Part shown: in pieces, positions 9,153 through 18,920 of the stretch | Position numbering within the stretch: position 1 is the first letter of the stretch | Layout: each line of letters begins with the position of its first letter | Source of the DNA: Fidelibacterota bacterium | GTDB lineage: Bacteria; Fidelibacterota; Marinisomatia; SCGC-AAA003-L08; JACNLC01 | Assembly (NCBI GenBank): GCA_014381725.1 | Contig: JACNLC010000055.1 | Span: forward strand, 33,614 to 97,613 | Length of the DNA: 64,000 bases | Reading direction: 5' to 3' | Notes under the pieces: model-generated | Database searches by the model: none | Told to the model about the DNA's origin: nothing | Seen by the model: only the letters and a program-made list of their open reading frames with translations | Made by a program: the position numbers and the translations under genes

Positions 9153-9719
9153 CTAAACATTGCTTAATACAGCATACTCTTGCCAAAACTTTACAGACTC
9201 TGCCCACTCATCAGAAGAATATTTAGCTTTGGTGCCACCTTCAAGTTGTAGTTGGTTTCGCATCATTGTTGTTGGACCCATTGGCATCTTTTCAAGTCCT
9301 TCAGGTATTGCGTGAAACGATATCACCTCCCATTCTGAATTTGAGGATTGTTCATTGGTTTCAGCTAAAACATCGTGACGATAGAGAATAAGTTCTGCTG
9401 AACCAGTTTTTAGTGGGGTCCCATTGATTGCTCTGATTTGAATATATGGTTCTTCGTTTGGTCGTCTTTTAGTAACTACCGCTTTTAGCTTAGTATTTTC
9501 CGTAATTTTTATGAATGGACACACAAAATGATGGATTAGTGTAGTGTCAACTTTAACCAAAATAACTCCATCTCTATATCCATTTCTAAAATGTCCTTTT
9601 CTCAATTGAATTTCTGCATGTTTGGCAATACTTTCAAAAGATAGCCCTACAGCAAAAGTTTTACCAGAACCGACAATTTGTCTTTTTACAAAATCACTAA
9701 CAGCAACTTGCTTTATCAT
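9153..9719 (-). CDS. DUF3228-family protein
   Basis: A 188-residue cytosolic protein of unknown function, recognised as DUF3228 by its N-terminal AVSDFVKRQ, the central YRDGVILVKV, KRRPNEEPY and the conserved YRHDVLAE followed by WEVISF and the PMGPTTMMRNQ tail region. The frame is open 20 residues further upstream, but the ATG at 9719 is chosen because AAAGGAAAT sits just before it and the homology starts there. It is one of only two probable minus-strand genes in the window and converges on accA. No signal peptide or membrane segment is seen. No function can be assigned from context. Confidence 0.8.
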   Translation of the reverse strand: MIKQVAVSDFVKRQIVGSGKTFAVGLSFESIAKHAEIQLRKGHFRNGYRDGVILVKVDTTLIHHFVCPFIKITENTKLKAVVTKRRPNEEPYIQIRAINGTPLKTGSAELILYRHDVLAETNEQSSNSEWEVISFHAIPEGLEKMPMGPTTMMRNQLQLEGGTKAKYSSDEWAESVKFWQEYAVLSNV

Positions 9720-9808
9720 TTTATTTCCTTTTTGTAAAATTGAAATAGTTTTCTCTACTGTTAACTTAAAACGAAGCAATAAAATAATGTTAAATAAATA
9801 TAGTGATT

Positions 9809-9820
9809 ATTTCATGAAAT
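9809..9820. promoter_or_regulatory. Perfect 12-base palindrome in a divergent intergenic region
   Basis: ATTTCATGAAAT is a perfect palindrome in the space between the DUF3228 gene (-) and the DHH phosphoesterase gene (+). Position and symmetry suit a dimeric regulator site serving one or both genes. There is no second copy nearby that I can see, and a 12-base AT-rich palindrome can occur by chance. Confidence 0.25.
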
Positions 9821-9892
9821 TCTTCCCATCAAACATTTATTTAGTTCAGATTGTTTCGGACATAGAATTACCATTAAATTTATAACTTGTTC

Positions 9893-10900
9893 ATGAGTAA
9901 TAATTGTCATATATCATGGTCGAAATTAGACCAATTAATACTGAAAGCAGATACAATTCTACTTTCTACACATATACATTCTGATGGAGATGGTATAGGT
10001 TCTGAGTTGGCATTTTATCAATATTTGGTAGATTTGGGTAAAGAATGCAGAATCATAAATCCATCGGAAATACCTAACAAATTAAAATTTCTTGATTCTT
10101 GTAACAAAGTAGAAACTTTTAATTCTGTTCATGTAAATTGGCTAAATAATGTGGATTTATCCATTATTTTTGACATTGGAGATTATAAACGGCTTAAGGA
10201 AATCAGTAATTATCTTCATAACTCAAAAACGGTTAGTATTGATCATCATCCATCTAAAAGTTGCAATTTCTTCGATTATAAAATTATAGATTCAAATTCA
10301 CCTGCAACTGGGTTTATGTTGTGGGAATATTTTTATTATCATCTTAATATGAAGGAGTTATCAAAGAATATTTCTGATGCACTATATACGGCTTTGGCAA
10401 CAGATACTGGTTTTTTTCGATATAGTAACACTACTGCAAAATCGCATACTGTTGCTGCTCATTTAATTGGATGTGGAACAAATCCTTACGAAATTTATAG
10501 TCAAGTCCACGAACAGAGGAACCATTCTCAGGTCAAATTGTTAGCAAAAGTAATACAAAATCTTGAATTTTCCGACGATGGAAAATTTAGTTGGTTTACA
10601 ATCACACAAAATATGTTAAATGAATGCGATGCTATTTTAGAAGATGTTGATGGATTTACTAATTTTTCTAGGTCTATTAATGGAGTCGAAATTGCAGTAA
10701 TGTTTGTTGAAGTCGATAAACATACTACTAGAATCAATTTCCGATCAAAAGGACAATATTCAATAAACGATATTGCTATAAGACTTGGTGGTGGTGGGCA
10801 TCAGTTTGCAGCTGGAGCATTAGTTAAAGAAAGAGATTTGCAAGAAGTGAAACTTAATACGATTAGTTTAGTAAAACAAAAATTGTCGGAAAAGAAATGA
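9893..10900 (+). CDS. DHH-family phosphoesterase, NrnA-like (oligoribonuclease / pAp phosphatase)
   Basis: A 335-residue DHH-DHHA1 phosphoesterase. The N-terminal domain shows STHIHSDGDGIGSE (first metal motif), IIFDIGDYKRL, SIDHHPS (the DHH motif proper, about residue 118) and TDTGFFRYSNT. The C-terminal DHHA1 domain carries the GGGGHQFAAGA signature (about 299-309). NrnA enzymes degrade short RNA (nanoRNA, pGpG) and dephosphorylate 3'-phosphoadenosine 5'-phosphate with Mn2+. The ATG at 9893 is preferred over an in-frame TTG two codons earlier. It overlaps ispH by four bases (ATGA). Confidence 0.88.
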   Translation: MSNNCHISWSKLDQLILKADTILLSTHIHSDGDGIGSELAFYQYLVDLGKECRIINPSEIPNKLKFLDSCNKVETFNSVHVNWLNNVDLSIIFDIGDYKRLKEISNYLHNSKTVSIDHHPSKSCNFFDYKIIDSNSPATGFMLWEYFYYHLNMKELSKNISDALYTALATDTGFFRYSNTTAKSHTVAAHLIGCGTNPYEIYSQVHEQRNHSQVKLLAKVIQNLEFSDDGKFSWFTITQNMLNECDAILEDVDGFTNFSRSINGVEIAVMFVEVDKHTTRINFRSKGQYSINDIAIRLGGGGHQFAAGALVKERDLQEVKLNTISLVKQKLSEKK

Positions 10901-11742
10901 AAATTCATATTGCAAAAGATGCAGGTTATTGTACAGGAGTTAGAGATGCCGTAAGTTTGGCTTATGAAGCTGCTGATCAATATGGCACAGTATATATGTT
11001 GGGTGATATTGTACATAACGAAAAAGTGGTTGCAGACCTTTCGAATTCAGGGGTGCAAGTAGTAAAAGATATCAATGATATTCCTGAGGGAAGTCATGTA
11101 CTTTTACGAGCACATGGCACCGTTCCTGAAATATGGGAGAGAGCAAGGAAAAAAAATCTCAACATTATTGATGCCACTTGTCCATTAGTGTTGGAAATCC
11201 ATCAGGAAGTCAAAAAACTTGCAAAAGAAGAACGAACAATCATTGTAATTGGTGATCATCGGCATGATGAAGTTTACGGCATAGCAAGTCAGGTGAAAAA
11301 TCCAGTTATTGTCAATTCTCCAAAGGAAGCAATGGAGTTAGGCAAAATTAAAAAAGCCGGGATAGTGAGTCAATCGACACAAATGATGGAGAATGTTCAG
11401 AATATCATTAGCATTCTTTTGACTAAAGTACATGATTTGCGATTTGTGAATACGATTTGTTATCCGACAAAAAGAAACCAAGAGCAAATAAAAGCACTTG
11501 CTGATAAATGCGATGTTGTGATTGTTATTGGATCTTTTACGAGTGCTAATTCAAAGAGGTTGACTCAGTTATCAAAAGAAAAAAATAAAAATTCTTATCA
11601 AGTTACAGGAGTAGAAGATATCAACAAAGAGTGGTTTGATAGCGTAGAAGATATTGGTATTTCTGCAGGTGCATCAACACCAGATTATGTGATAGAGGAA
11701 GTAAAATTGAAAATTCAACAAATTACAAAGAGGAAAAAATGA
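10897..11742 (+). CDS. ispH: 4-hydroxy-3-methylbut-2-enyl diphosphate reductase (IspH/LytB)
   Basis: Last enzyme of the MEP isoprenoid pathway: reduces HMBPP to IPP and DMAPP with a [4Fe-4S] cluster. The 281-residue length is typical of the shorter IspH forms. The three cluster cysteines are present in GYCTGV (Cys12), DATCPLV (about Cys96) and [11 protein letters not shown] (about Cys190). The conserved [15 protein letters not shown] and SVxSASTP-like [12 protein letters not shown] also match. The MEP entry enzyme dxs lies 2.2 kb downstream in the same run, with pdxS and pdxT between them. Starts and ends overlap both neighbours by four bases. Confidence 0.95.
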   Translation: MKIHIAKDAGYCTGVRDAVSLAYEAADQYGTVYMLGDIVHNEKVVADLSNSGVQVVKDINDIPEGSHVLLRAHGTVPEIWERARKKNLNIIDATCPLVLEIHQEVKKLAKEERTIIVIGDHRHDEVYGIASQVKNPVIVNSPKEAMELGKIKKAGIVSQSTQMMENVQNIISILLTKVHDLRFVNTICYPTKRNQEQIKALADKCDVVIVIGSFTSANSKRLTQLSKEKNKNSYQVTGVEDINKEWFDSVEDIGISAGASTPDYVIEEVKLKIQQITKRKK

Positions 11743-12620
11743 AAAAAGGAATTTATGAAGTAAAAGTGGGATTAGCCGAGATGCTTAAAGGTGGGGTTAT
11801 TATGGATGTTACAACTCCAGATCAAGCTAAAATTGCGGAAGATGCCGGTGCAGTTGCAGTAATGGCTTTAGAACGAATACCTGCGGATATTCGTCGTGAT
11901 GGTGGTATTTCTCGAATGTCTGACCCATCAATGATTAAAGAAATCCAAGACACAGTATCAATTCCTGTAATGGCTAAATGTAGAATTGGCCACTTTGCTG
12001 AAGCACAAATTTTGGAAACTCTCGAAGTTGATTTCATTGATGAGAGCGAAGTATTAACACCAGCTGATGAAAACAATCACATTTACAAACACAATTTTAA
12101 AGTACCGTTTGTATGTGGATGCAGAAATTTAGGTGAAGCACTTCGTAGAATCGGAGAAGGTGCATCAATGATACGCACAAAAGGTGAACCTGGCACAGGT
12201 AACATTGTTGAAGCTGTTCGGCATATGCGTTCGATTGTAAATGGTATAAACAGAATAAAAACTATGAATAATGATCAACTTATGGCGGAAGCTCGAGATA
12301 TATCTGCTCCATTTTCTTTAGTAAAAGAAGTAGCTGAAACAGGCAAACTTCCTGTACCAAATTTTAGTGCAGGTGGGATTGCAACTCCGGCAGATGTTTC
12401 ATTAGTGATGCAACTCGGTGCAGAATCCGTATTTGTTGGTTCCGGTATTTTTAAATCTGAAAATCCTCAAAAAATGGCAATGTCAATTGTACAGGCAGCA
12501 ACTTACTACGATAATCCTGAAAAATTAGCAGAAATATCAAAAGGTTTAGGAAGTGCGATGAAAGGTCTAGATATGTCGGAAATTCCAGAAGACCAAATGA
12601 TGCAAGATAGGGGTTGGTAG
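11739..12620 (+). CDS. pdxS: Pyridoxal 5'-phosphate synthase lyase subunit PdxS
   Basis: Synthase subunit of the DXP-independent vitamin B6 pathway: makes PLP from ribose 5-phosphate, glyceraldehyde 3-phosphate and ammonia supplied by PdxT. The 293-residue TIM barrel is nearly invariant. Seen here are [10 protein letters not shown] near the start, the [12 protein letters not shown] loop, MAKCRIGHF with the catalytic lysine (about residue 81), the second lysine in [10 protein letters not shown] (about 149) and [12 protein letters not shown]. It forms dodecamers with PdxT. The gene overlaps ispH upstream (ATGA) and pdxT by one base. Confidence 0.97.
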   Translation: MKKGIYEVKVGLAEMLKGGVIMDVTTPDQAKIAEDAGAVAVMALERIPADIRRDGGISRMSDPSMIKEIQDTVSIPVMAKCRIGHFAEAQILETLEVDFIDESEVLTPADENNHIYKHNFKVPFVCGCRNLGEALRRIGEGASMIRTKGEPGTGNIVEAVRHMRSIVNGINRIKTMNNDQLMAEARDISAPFSLVKEVAETGKLPVPNFSAGGIATPADVSLVMQLGAESVFVGSGIFKSENPQKMAMSIVQAATYYDNPEKLAEISKGLGSAMKGLDMSEIPEDQMMQDRGW

Positions 12621-13186
12621 TGAAAATAGGGGTTTTAGCTCTACAAGGAGATTTTGCAAAACACGAAAGTATACTTCGAGAATTGAATGTTGAAGCAATG
12701 CAAATCAAATATCCTGAAGAGCTAAAAATTTGTAGTGGGTTGATTATTCCTGGTGGAGAATCAACAACTATCTCGATGCAGATGGATTATATAGGTATCC
12801 GTAAGAAAATTATTGATTTTGCAAAGGAACATCCTGTATTTGGCACTTGTGCAGGTTTGGTAATGCTTTCAACTCAACTTGAGGATTCTCGCATTCAAAC
12901 CTTAGATTTAATGGATATTACAGTTAGCAGAAACGCTTGGGGACGGCAAGTTCATTCTTTTGTTGATGATGTTTCGTTAAGCTTTAGCAATTCTAAACCA
13001 TTTGGAGCAGTATTTATTCGAGCGCCAAAAATTGATAAAGTTGGAAATGATATAACAGTCCTAAGTGAATATCAATCTGAACCTGTTATTGTTACAAATG
13101 GTAAACATTTAGCGGCATCATTTCATCCTGAATTAGGAAATGACACTAGAATTCATAAATATTTTTTGGAGTTAATAAATGATTGA
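12620..13186 (+). CDS. pdxT: Pyridoxal 5'-phosphate synthase glutaminase subunit PdxT
   Basis: Class I glutamine amidotransferase that supplies ammonia to PdxS. Starting at the GTG at 12620, which overlaps the pdxS stop, gives 188 residues and the standard N terminus KIGVLALQGDF. The GGEST oxyanion motif (about 46-50), the nucleophile elbow FGTCAGLVML (Cys about 78) and the SFHPEL histidine-glutamate pair (about 168-173) complete the triad. Adjacent pdxS and pdxT confirm the complex. The 3' end overlaps dxs by eight bases. Confidence 0.96.
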   Translation: MKIGVLALQGDFAKHESILRELNVEAMQIKYPEELKICSGLIIPGGESTTISMQMDYIGIRKKIIDFAKEHPVFGTCAGLVMLSTQLEDSRIQTLDLMDITVSRNAWGRQVHSFVDDVSLSFSNSKPFGAVFIRAPKIDKVGNDITVLSEYQSEPVIVTNGKHLAASFHPELGNDTRIHKYFLELIND

Positions 13187-15050
13187 TTATACATACCTTT
13201 CTAAAATTGATAGTCCTGATGATTTAAAATCATTAGATGCTAAAACTCTTAAGGTTCTTTCTACAGAACTAACTCATTTCATTCGTTCTACCGTGGAGGA
13301 AGTTGGTGGACATTTTGCATCGCCATTGGGAGTTGTGGATTTAGCTATTGCACTTCATTCTGTTTACAATTCCCCTCACGATAAACTCATTTGGGATGTT
13401 GGACATCAAGCTTATGCACATAAAATTCTTACAGGAAGACGCGATGTTTTCTCTACATTACGCCAAAAGGATGGAATTAGTGGATATTTGAATCGTTCTG
13501 AAAGTCCACACGATATCGTTGGAGCAGGCCACGCAAGCACAGCGATTTCTTCTGCTCTAGGGTTGGCTCATGCTCGAGATAGAAAAAAATCCAATGAGAA
13601 TATCATTGCGATTGTTGGTGACGGAGCAATGTCAGGTGGATTGTCTTACGAAGGAATAAATAATCTGGGATTTCATCGCACTCAAATGACAATTGTGCTG
13701 AATGATAATACAATGTCAATTTCCAAAAGTGTTGGAGCACTTTCTAAATATTTAACAAAAGTCGTTACCAGTCCAGTTTACAATAGGATGAGAAACGATA
13801 TTTGGAATATAACTGGAAAAGCTCCTACAACTATTTCTCGAATTGTTAGAAAATTGTTAAGAAAAACGGAAGAAGGTGTAAAGGGATTTTTTACTCCAGG
13901 CGCTCTGTTTGAGGAACTCGGATTACGATATATAGGGCCTGTTAATGGTCATGATCTAGATGAATTGTTGCGAACTTTTAAAGCTGTTAAAAAGATGCCA
14001 AATCCTGTATTAGTTCATGTTTACACTAAAAAAGGAAAGGGATCTGAACTTGCTGAGATTGATTCTACAAAATACTACAGTATGGCAGGTAATCGAAAAA
14101 AGACAGAGAAACCCGCACCTGATTATTCTCAAGTATTTGGCTCATCTGTTGTTAAACTTGCTGAGAAAAACGACAAAATTATTTGTGTAACTGCTGCAAT
14201 GGAGGTGGGTACAGGGATGTCAACTTATGTTAACAAATTCCCTAAGCGATATGTGGATGTTGGTATTGCCGAAGGTCACGCTGTAACCTATGCTTCCGGA
14301 CTTGCTATAGAAAAATACAGACCAATTGTTGCAATTTATTCTACATTTTTTCAGCGAGCGATTGACAACATATTCCATGATGTTCTTCTTCAGGATTTAC
14401 CAGTTATTTTTTGTATGGATCGAGCTGGAGTCGTTGGTCAAGATGGCCCAACTCATCACGGAATATTTGATATTTCTCTACTCAGAATGTTTCCGAATAT
14501 CGTAATTACTGCACCAAAAGATGGTGATGAAATGAATGATCTATTAGCTACAGCTTTATCTCAACAAAAACCATTTTCAATTCGATATCCAAAGGACACT
14601 TCTTACAGATTTGATGAAAATCGTGAATCTAAAGTAATAAATGTAGGCGAGTGGGAAGTTTTAAATGAAGGAAGTAATGTTGCAATTTTGGCTGTAGGAA
14701 GCATGGTTGAAATTGCACAAAATAGTTTAAAGAAGATCAAAGAAATTCTTGGTTTCACTCCTACTGTGGTTAATGCGAGGTTTATCAAACCGATGGACGA
14801 GAATTTACTAAAAGAAGTGTTATCAAAGTATGAATCTATTTTAACTATTGAGGAAGGGTCGTTGATTGGTGGATTTGGTTCTGGAGTTGTTGATTTTGCA
14901 AAAGGGATAAAATCAAACAGCAACATTCTTACTATGGGAATTCCTGATAATTATGTTGAACATGCAACTCGATCTGAATTGTTAGATATACTTCAATTGA
15001 ATACAGCTGGAATAATCAATAAACTTAAAGAGTTTAACTCTGCAAAATAA
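13179..15050 (+). CDS. dxs: 1-deoxy-D-xylulose-5-phosphate synthase (Dxs)
   Basis: Thiamine-diphosphate enzyme that condenses pyruvate and glyceraldehyde 3-phosphate, the first step of the MEP pathway. 623 residues, normal length. The N-terminal domain has [16 protein letters not shown], the GAGHAST loop and the ThDP/Mg motif [16 protein letters not shown] (about 148-163). The pyrimidine-binding transketolase domain has [12 protein letters not shown] and [15 protein letters not shown], and the C-terminal domain follows. Because PLP is made here by PdxST, DXP is needed for isoprenoids (and possibly thiamine), not for B6. Confidence 0.97.
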   Translation: MIDYTYLSKIDSPDDLKSLDAKTLKVLSTELTHFIRSTVEEVGGHFASPLGVVDLAIALHSVYNSPHDKLIWDVGHQAYAHKILTGRRDVFSTLRQKDGISGYLNRSESPHDIVGAGHASTAISSALGLAHARDRKKSNENIIAIVGDGAMSGGLSYEGINNLGFHRTQMTIVLNDNTMSISKSVGALSKYLTKVVTSPVYNRMRNDIWNITGKAPTTISRIVRKLLRKTEEGVKGFFTPGALFEELGLRYIGPVNGHDLDELLRTFKAVKKMPNPVLVHVYTKKGKGSELAEIDSTKYYSMAGNRKKTEKPAPDYSQVFGSSVVKLAEKNDKIICVTAAMEVGTGMSTYVNKFPKRYVDVGIAEGHAVTYASGLAIEKYRPIVAIYSTFFQRAIDNIFHDVLLQDLPVIFCMDRAGVVGQDGPTHHGIFDISLLRMFPNIVITAPKDGDEMNDLLATALSQQKPFSIRYPKDTSYRFDENRESKVINVGEWEVLNEGSNVAILAVGSMVEIAQNSLKKIKEILGFTPTVVNARFIKPMDENLLKEVLSKYESILTIEEGSLIGGFGSGVVDFAKGIKSNSNILTMGIPDNYVEHATRSELLDILQLNTAGIINKLKEFNSAK

Positions 15051-16699
15051 TGAAGAAAAATTTCGAAATATCTAAGGATAAGTGGCAAGATCAGATTGAT
15101 AATTCTAAAACAAGAGATTATAATTTTGATACCGTTTCAGGTGAACACATTGATGAATGTTATTTTCCTAATTCTGCTGATAATGAATATATGGAGAAGA
15201 TTGGTTTTCCTGGAGAATATCCATATACTCGTGGGATTCATCCAAATTTATACCGTGGCAGGTTGTGGACTATGCGTCAGTTTGCTGGGTTTGGAACACC
15301 AAAAGAAACAAACGAAAGGTTCAAATTCCTTCTAGAACACGGTCAAACTGGTTTATCCGTTGCCTACGATATGCCAACATTAATGGGATATGATGCTGAT
15401 CATGAGTTCGCTCTTGGAGAAGTTGGTAAATGTGGTGTAGCAGTTAGTTCTTTAGCAGATATGGAAACTCTCTTTGATGGAATAAATCTTGGAGAAGTCA
15501 GTGTATCTCAAACCATAAATGGTCCTGCAGTAATTTTATTGGCATTTTATATTGCAGTTGCAGAAAAACAAGGTGTTGATATTTCCATACTTCGAGGAAC
15601 ACTACAAAACGATATTTTGAAAGAGTACATTGCTCAAAAGGAGTGGATTTATCCTCCGGAAGAATCTATGCGAATAATTACGGATATGATTGAATATTGC
15701 ACAGAATATCTTCCTAAATATAATACGATTTCTGTTAGCGGTTATCATATTCGTGAAGCTGGATCTACTGCAGCACAAGAATTAGCATTTACATTAGCAG
15801 ATGGTTTTGCGTATATAGAACATGGAATTGCACGAGGAATGGATGTGGATGATTTTGCTCCTAGAATATCTCACTTTTTCAACTCTCATTTAGACTTTTT
15901 CGAAGAAATTGCAAAATTCAGAGCCGCAAGAAGGATTTGGTCGCGTCGTATGAAAGAAAAATATGGTGCAAAAAATCCAAAATCCTGGTTACTAAGATTT
16001 CATACCCAAACTGCTGGTTGTTCTCTGACTGCTCAACAACCCGAGATAAATATCGCTAGAACTGCTTTTCAAGGATTAGCTGCAGTTTTGGGAGGTACTC
16101 AATCTCTTCACACAAATTCTATGGATGAAACCTTAGCACTTCCGACTGAGAAATCTGTAGAAATTGCTCTAAGAACACAACAATTAATTGCCTACGAAAC
16201 AGGAGTTGCAAATATCGTTGATCCTCTTGGTGGTTCTTGGTTTATTGAAAAATTAACCGACCAAATGGAAGAAAAAGCAGAAGATTATTTCAATAAAATT
16301 GAAGAATTGGGTGGAGTTATTCCGGCAATTGAACAGGGATTTATGCAAAGAGAAATTGCTGATGCTGCATCATCCTACCAAAAATTGGTTGATGAGAAAA
16401 AACGAGTTGTTGTCGGTGTAAATCGTTTTGTTAGAAAAAATGAGAAAATTGAAATACCACTTCTGAAAATTGGACCAGAAGTTGAAGAAAATCAGATAAG
16501 CAATTTGAAACATATTAAAGAAATTCGAGATTCTAAAAAAGTAACGGAAAAATTAAAAGAAATAGAAAACGCTTGCAGAAATAATGAAAATATAATGTTC
16601 TCATTGATTGAAGCAGCGAAAGAATATGCTACTCTTGGAGAAATAGTTGACTCTATGAAATCCGTTTTTGGTGAATGGCAAGAAAAAACAGTGATTTAA
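15050..16699 (+). CDS. B12-dependent acyl-CoA mutase, large (catalytic) subunit
   Basis: A 549-residue methylmalonyl-CoA mutase-family TIM barrel ([75 protein letters not shown]). It ends without a cobalamin-binding domain, so it needs a separate B12-binding small subunit, which is not in this window. At the positions that in Propionibacterium methylmalonyl-CoA mutase bind the substrate carboxylate (Tyr89, Arg207 by my memory of the alignment), this protein has His64 and Gln196. Gln is what isobutyryl-CoA-type mutases carry. The substrate is therefore uncertain. It overlaps the dxs stop (TAATG). Confidence 0.88.
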   Translation: MKKNFEISKDKWQDQIDNSKTRDYNFDTVSGEHIDECYFPNSADNEYMEKIGFPGEYPYTRGIHPNLYRGRLWTMRQFAGFGTPKETNERFKFLLEHGQTGLSVAYDMPTLMGYDADHEFALGEVGKCGVAVSSLADMETLFDGINLGEVSVSQTINGPAVILLAFYIAVAEKQGVDISILRGTLQNDILKEYIAQKEWIYPPEESMRIITDMIEYCTEYLPKYNTISVSGYHIREAGSTAAQELAFTLADGFAYIEHGIARGMDVDDFAPRISHFFNSHLDFFEEIAKFRAARRIWSRRMKEKYGAKNPKSWLLRFHTQTAGCSLTAQQPEINIARTAFQGLAAVLGGTQSLHTNSMDETLALPTEKSVEIALRTQQLIAYETGVANIVDPLGGSWFIEKLTDQMEEKAEDYFNKIEELGGVIPAIEQGFMQREIADAASSYQKLVDEKKRVVVGVNRFVRKNEKIEIPLLKIGPEVEENQISNLKHIKEIRDSKKVTEKLKEIENACRNNENIMFSLIEAAKEYATLGEIVDSMKSVFGEWQEKTVI

Positions 16700-17517
16700 T
16701 GAAAATTGTAGCTGACTTACATATTCATTCTACTATGTCCGATGGAAAATTAACTCCATTAGAAATTGTTACTGAGTGTATTGAAAGAGGTTTATCACAT
16801 TTTTCAGTTACAGATCACGATACTATAAAACAGACTCCAATAATTAAAGATATATTGAGTCAAAAACAATATGATGTTAAGTTTGTACCAGGCGTTGAAA
16901 TCTCCAGCTTCTTTCAAAATTCATCAATACACCTTTTGGTTTACAATATTGATGAGAATTCTGAACCAATAGTAAAACTACTAAATAATCTTCAAAACGA
17001 AAGAATAAAAGTTATTGAAGATATGGGAATAAAATTAAATAAACTAGGATATTCAATTGACTATAGTAAAATTATTGACACAATTCCTAATCCCGGTCGT
17101 CCACATTTAGCAGATTTACTAATTAGAAACGGTTATTTTTCAACAACTAAAGAAGTTTTTGATAAATTGCTAGGTTATGATAAACCAGCGTATGTTTCTA
17201 AAAACAAACCGCATTTAACAGAAGTTGTTAGTAAAGTTAGAGAGTCAGGTGGATTTTCATCATTGGCTCATATAGGGTTGTATTGGGATATTGACAAAAT
17301 AAAAGATTTTGATGAAATTCCATTAAACGGAATTGAAGTGTACCATCCCGAACATGATTTTGGGGCGACACAGAAATTGTTAGAGTATGCTAAATATCGC
17401 AATCTTGTTGTTACAGGAGGATCTGATTTCCACAGTTATAATGTAGATAAATATGGTGAAATTGCTGAGTTTGGTTTGAATTCTCTTGAAATCGATGCAT
17501 TTGTAAGGCATTTATAA
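16699..17517 (+). CDS. PHP-domain metal-dependent phosphoesterase
   Basis: A 272-residue PHP-domain protein of the YciV/RNase AM type. Metal ligands are visible in DLHIHSTMSDG at the very start (HxH), VTDHDT (about 42-47), the ExxS region GVEIS, and the C-terminal GGSDFHSYN (SDxH). Family members hydrolyse 3',5'-nucleoside bisphosphates or 5'-ends of RNA. The ATG at 16699 overlaps the mutase stop and begins directly at the domain; an in-frame ATG 24 bases upstream is inside the mutase gene and less likely. A second, different PHP enzyme follows two bases later. Confidence 0.82.
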   Translation: MKIVADLHIHSTMSDGKLTPLEIVTECIERGLSHFSVTDHDTIKQTPIIKDILSQKQYDVKFVPGVEISSFFQNSSIHLLVYNIDENSEPIVKLLNNLQNERIKVIEDMGIKLNKLGYSIDYSKIIDTIPNPGRPHLADLLIRNGYFSTTKEVFDKLLGYDKPAYVSKNKPHLTEVVSKVRESGGFSSLAHIGLYWDIDKIKDFDEIPLNGIEVYHPEHDFGATQKLLEYAKYRNLVVTGGSDFHSYNVDKYGEIAEFGLNSLEIDAFVRHL

Positions 17518-17519
17518 AA

Positions 17520-18278
17520 GTGATAGATTTTCATAATCATATAATCCCTGGTGTTGATGATGGAGCAAACGATTTGCTTGAAACAAAAGAAATGCTATTG
17601 CACGCTATTTCTCAAGGCATTACGGATGTAATTGCAACTCCTCATTTACAAAACCCAAGATTTGATGACAAACAAATTACTGATAATGATATTTTGACTT
17701 CATATCATGAGTTGGTTGATTATATTGATAGTCAAAAAATAGCGATTAAGATTCATCTCAGTGCGGAAGTATTTTTCCTTCCGAACTTGATAAAATTGAC
17801 AAATCATCCATTTGCAACATTAGGAAATGGTAGATATTTGCTAATAGAATTCCATCACGCTATAATTCCGTTGAGTTTCAAAACGGAGGTAATCAAACTA
17901 CTTGATGCCGGTGTGATTCCAATAATTGCACATCCTGAAAGGTATATTCAAATTCAAGATGATTTTAATAACGCAATAAGATTGCATAAGTTAGGGAGTA
18001 TTTTTCAGATTGATACCGGAAGTATTTTAGGACATTATGGAACTAAAGTTCAAAAAACAGCAATTAAGTTTCTATCAGCAGGATTAGTTAATTTTGTTGG
18101 TTCGGATGCGCATAATTCACGAAATCGTAATTTTTGTTTGGAGCCAGCTATGAAAAAATGCGAACAATATTTTGGTCACGATGCAGAAATATTAGTTAAT
18201 GATAATCCATTACGACTGCTTGCTGGAAAAGATATTATTTCATTAAAAAAGAAAAAATCGTGGTTTAGTATAAAATAA
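17520..18278 (+). CDS. CpsB/YwqE-type PHP tyrosine-protein phosphatase
   Basis: A 252-residue PHP enzyme with the signature DFHNHIIPGVDDGA at the N terminus, ATPHL (about 40-44), HPERY (about 139-143) and GSDAHNS near residue 197, matching the Mn-dependent CpsB/YwqE tyrosine phosphatases. In Gram-positive bacteria these reset the tyrosine kinases that control capsule export. An SLBB-domain exporter component is encoded about 6 kb downstream, but no BY-kinase is in this window, so the target is unknown. It starts at GTG with weak ribosome-site similarity, two bases after the previous gene. Confidence 0.85.
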   Translation: MIDFHNHIIPGVDDGANDLLETKEMLLHAISQGITDVIATPHLQNPRFDDKQITDNDILTSYHELVDYIDSQKIAIKIHLSAEVFFLPNLIKLTNHPFATLGNGRYLLIEFHHAIIPLSFKTEVIKLLDAGVIPIIAHPERYIQIQDDFNNAIRLHKLGSIFQIDTGSILGHYGTKVQKTAIKFLSAGLVNFVGSDAHNSRNRNFCLEPAMKKCEQYFGHDAEILVNDNPLRLLAGKDIISLKKKKSWFSIK

Positions 18279-18293
18279 AAGTAGAGGTTTAAC

Positions 18294-18920
18294 ATAGAGA
18301 TTCAAATTAAAAAAATTGTTAATGGTTCTTTCCAAGAGAATGCTTTTATTGTAAAGGAAATCGAGACTTCCTCGGCTGTTCTTATAGATCCCGGTTCTGA
18401 ACCGGAAAGGTTGTTAGATGAGCTTTCCGAACTAAAATGTAATTTAAAAGCGATACTATGCACACACGGTCACATTGATCATATTGGTGCTGTTTCAGAA
18501 ATTAAACAAGCAACTTCAGCACCGTTTTACATCCATCAAGGTGATGAATACTTAGTCAAAAGTTCAGCAGAATACAGTCAGTATTTTGGAATAGCACCAT
18601 CAAAAGTTCCTGAAGTAGATAATTTTTTATCTTCTGATGATATTTTAACATTTGGAAAGATACAAATTGAAGTTATCGAAACTCCTGGACATACGCCTGG
18701 TGGTGTTTGTTTTATGATTGGTAATCATCTTTTTACTGGAGACACATTATTTCATGAATCTATTGGTAGAACGGATCTTCCTGGTGGAAATTATGAACAA
18801 ATTATCAAATCTATCAAAAATAAATTAATGAATTTAGATAACGATTTGATTGTGTATCCAGGACATGGTCAGGATTCAACGATTGTTAACGAAAGAAAAT
18901 TCAATCCATTTCTCACATGA
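18294..18920 (+). CDS. Metallo-beta-lactamase-fold hydrolase (YcbL/glyoxalase II-like) with apparent AUA start
   Basis: The encoded protein has THGHIDHIG (HxHxDH, about residue 58), ETPGHTPGG, FTGDTLF and YPGHG, the zinc ligands of the glyoxalase II/YcbL group. Homologues begin with a strand like KIKKIVNGPFQEN. Here IKKIVNGSFQENAF is present, but its frame, open from 18285, has no ATG, GTG or TTG before TTG 18411, which would delete the first strands. An ATA at 18294 lies six bases after AGAGG and gives 208 residues, the normal family length. I therefore place the start at ATA. It may detoxify thioesters; the substrate is unknown. It overlaps tilS by four bases. Confidence 0.85.
   Translation: MEIQIKKIVNGSFQENAFIVKEIETSSAVLIDPGSEPERLLDELSELKCNLKAILCTHGHIDHIGAVSEIKQATSAPFYIHQGDEYLVKSSAEYSQYFGIAPSKVPEVDNFLSSDDILTFGKIQIEVIETPGHTPGGVCFMIGNHLFTGDTLFHESIGRTDLPGGNYEQIIKSIKNKLMNLDNDLIVYPGHGQDSTIVNERKFNPFLT

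Noticed and set aside
9622..9885. 87-residue + strand frame opposite the DUF3228 gene
   Set aside because: It lies mostly antisense to a gene recognised by family motifs and has no domain of its own.
14603..14926. 107-residue minus-strand frame
   Set aside because: It is the antisense shadow of the dxs C-terminal domain.
16675..16698. Upstream ATG for the first PHP-domain protein
   Set aside because: It lies inside the mutase gene; the ATG at 16699 overlaps the stop codon and begins at the HxH motif.
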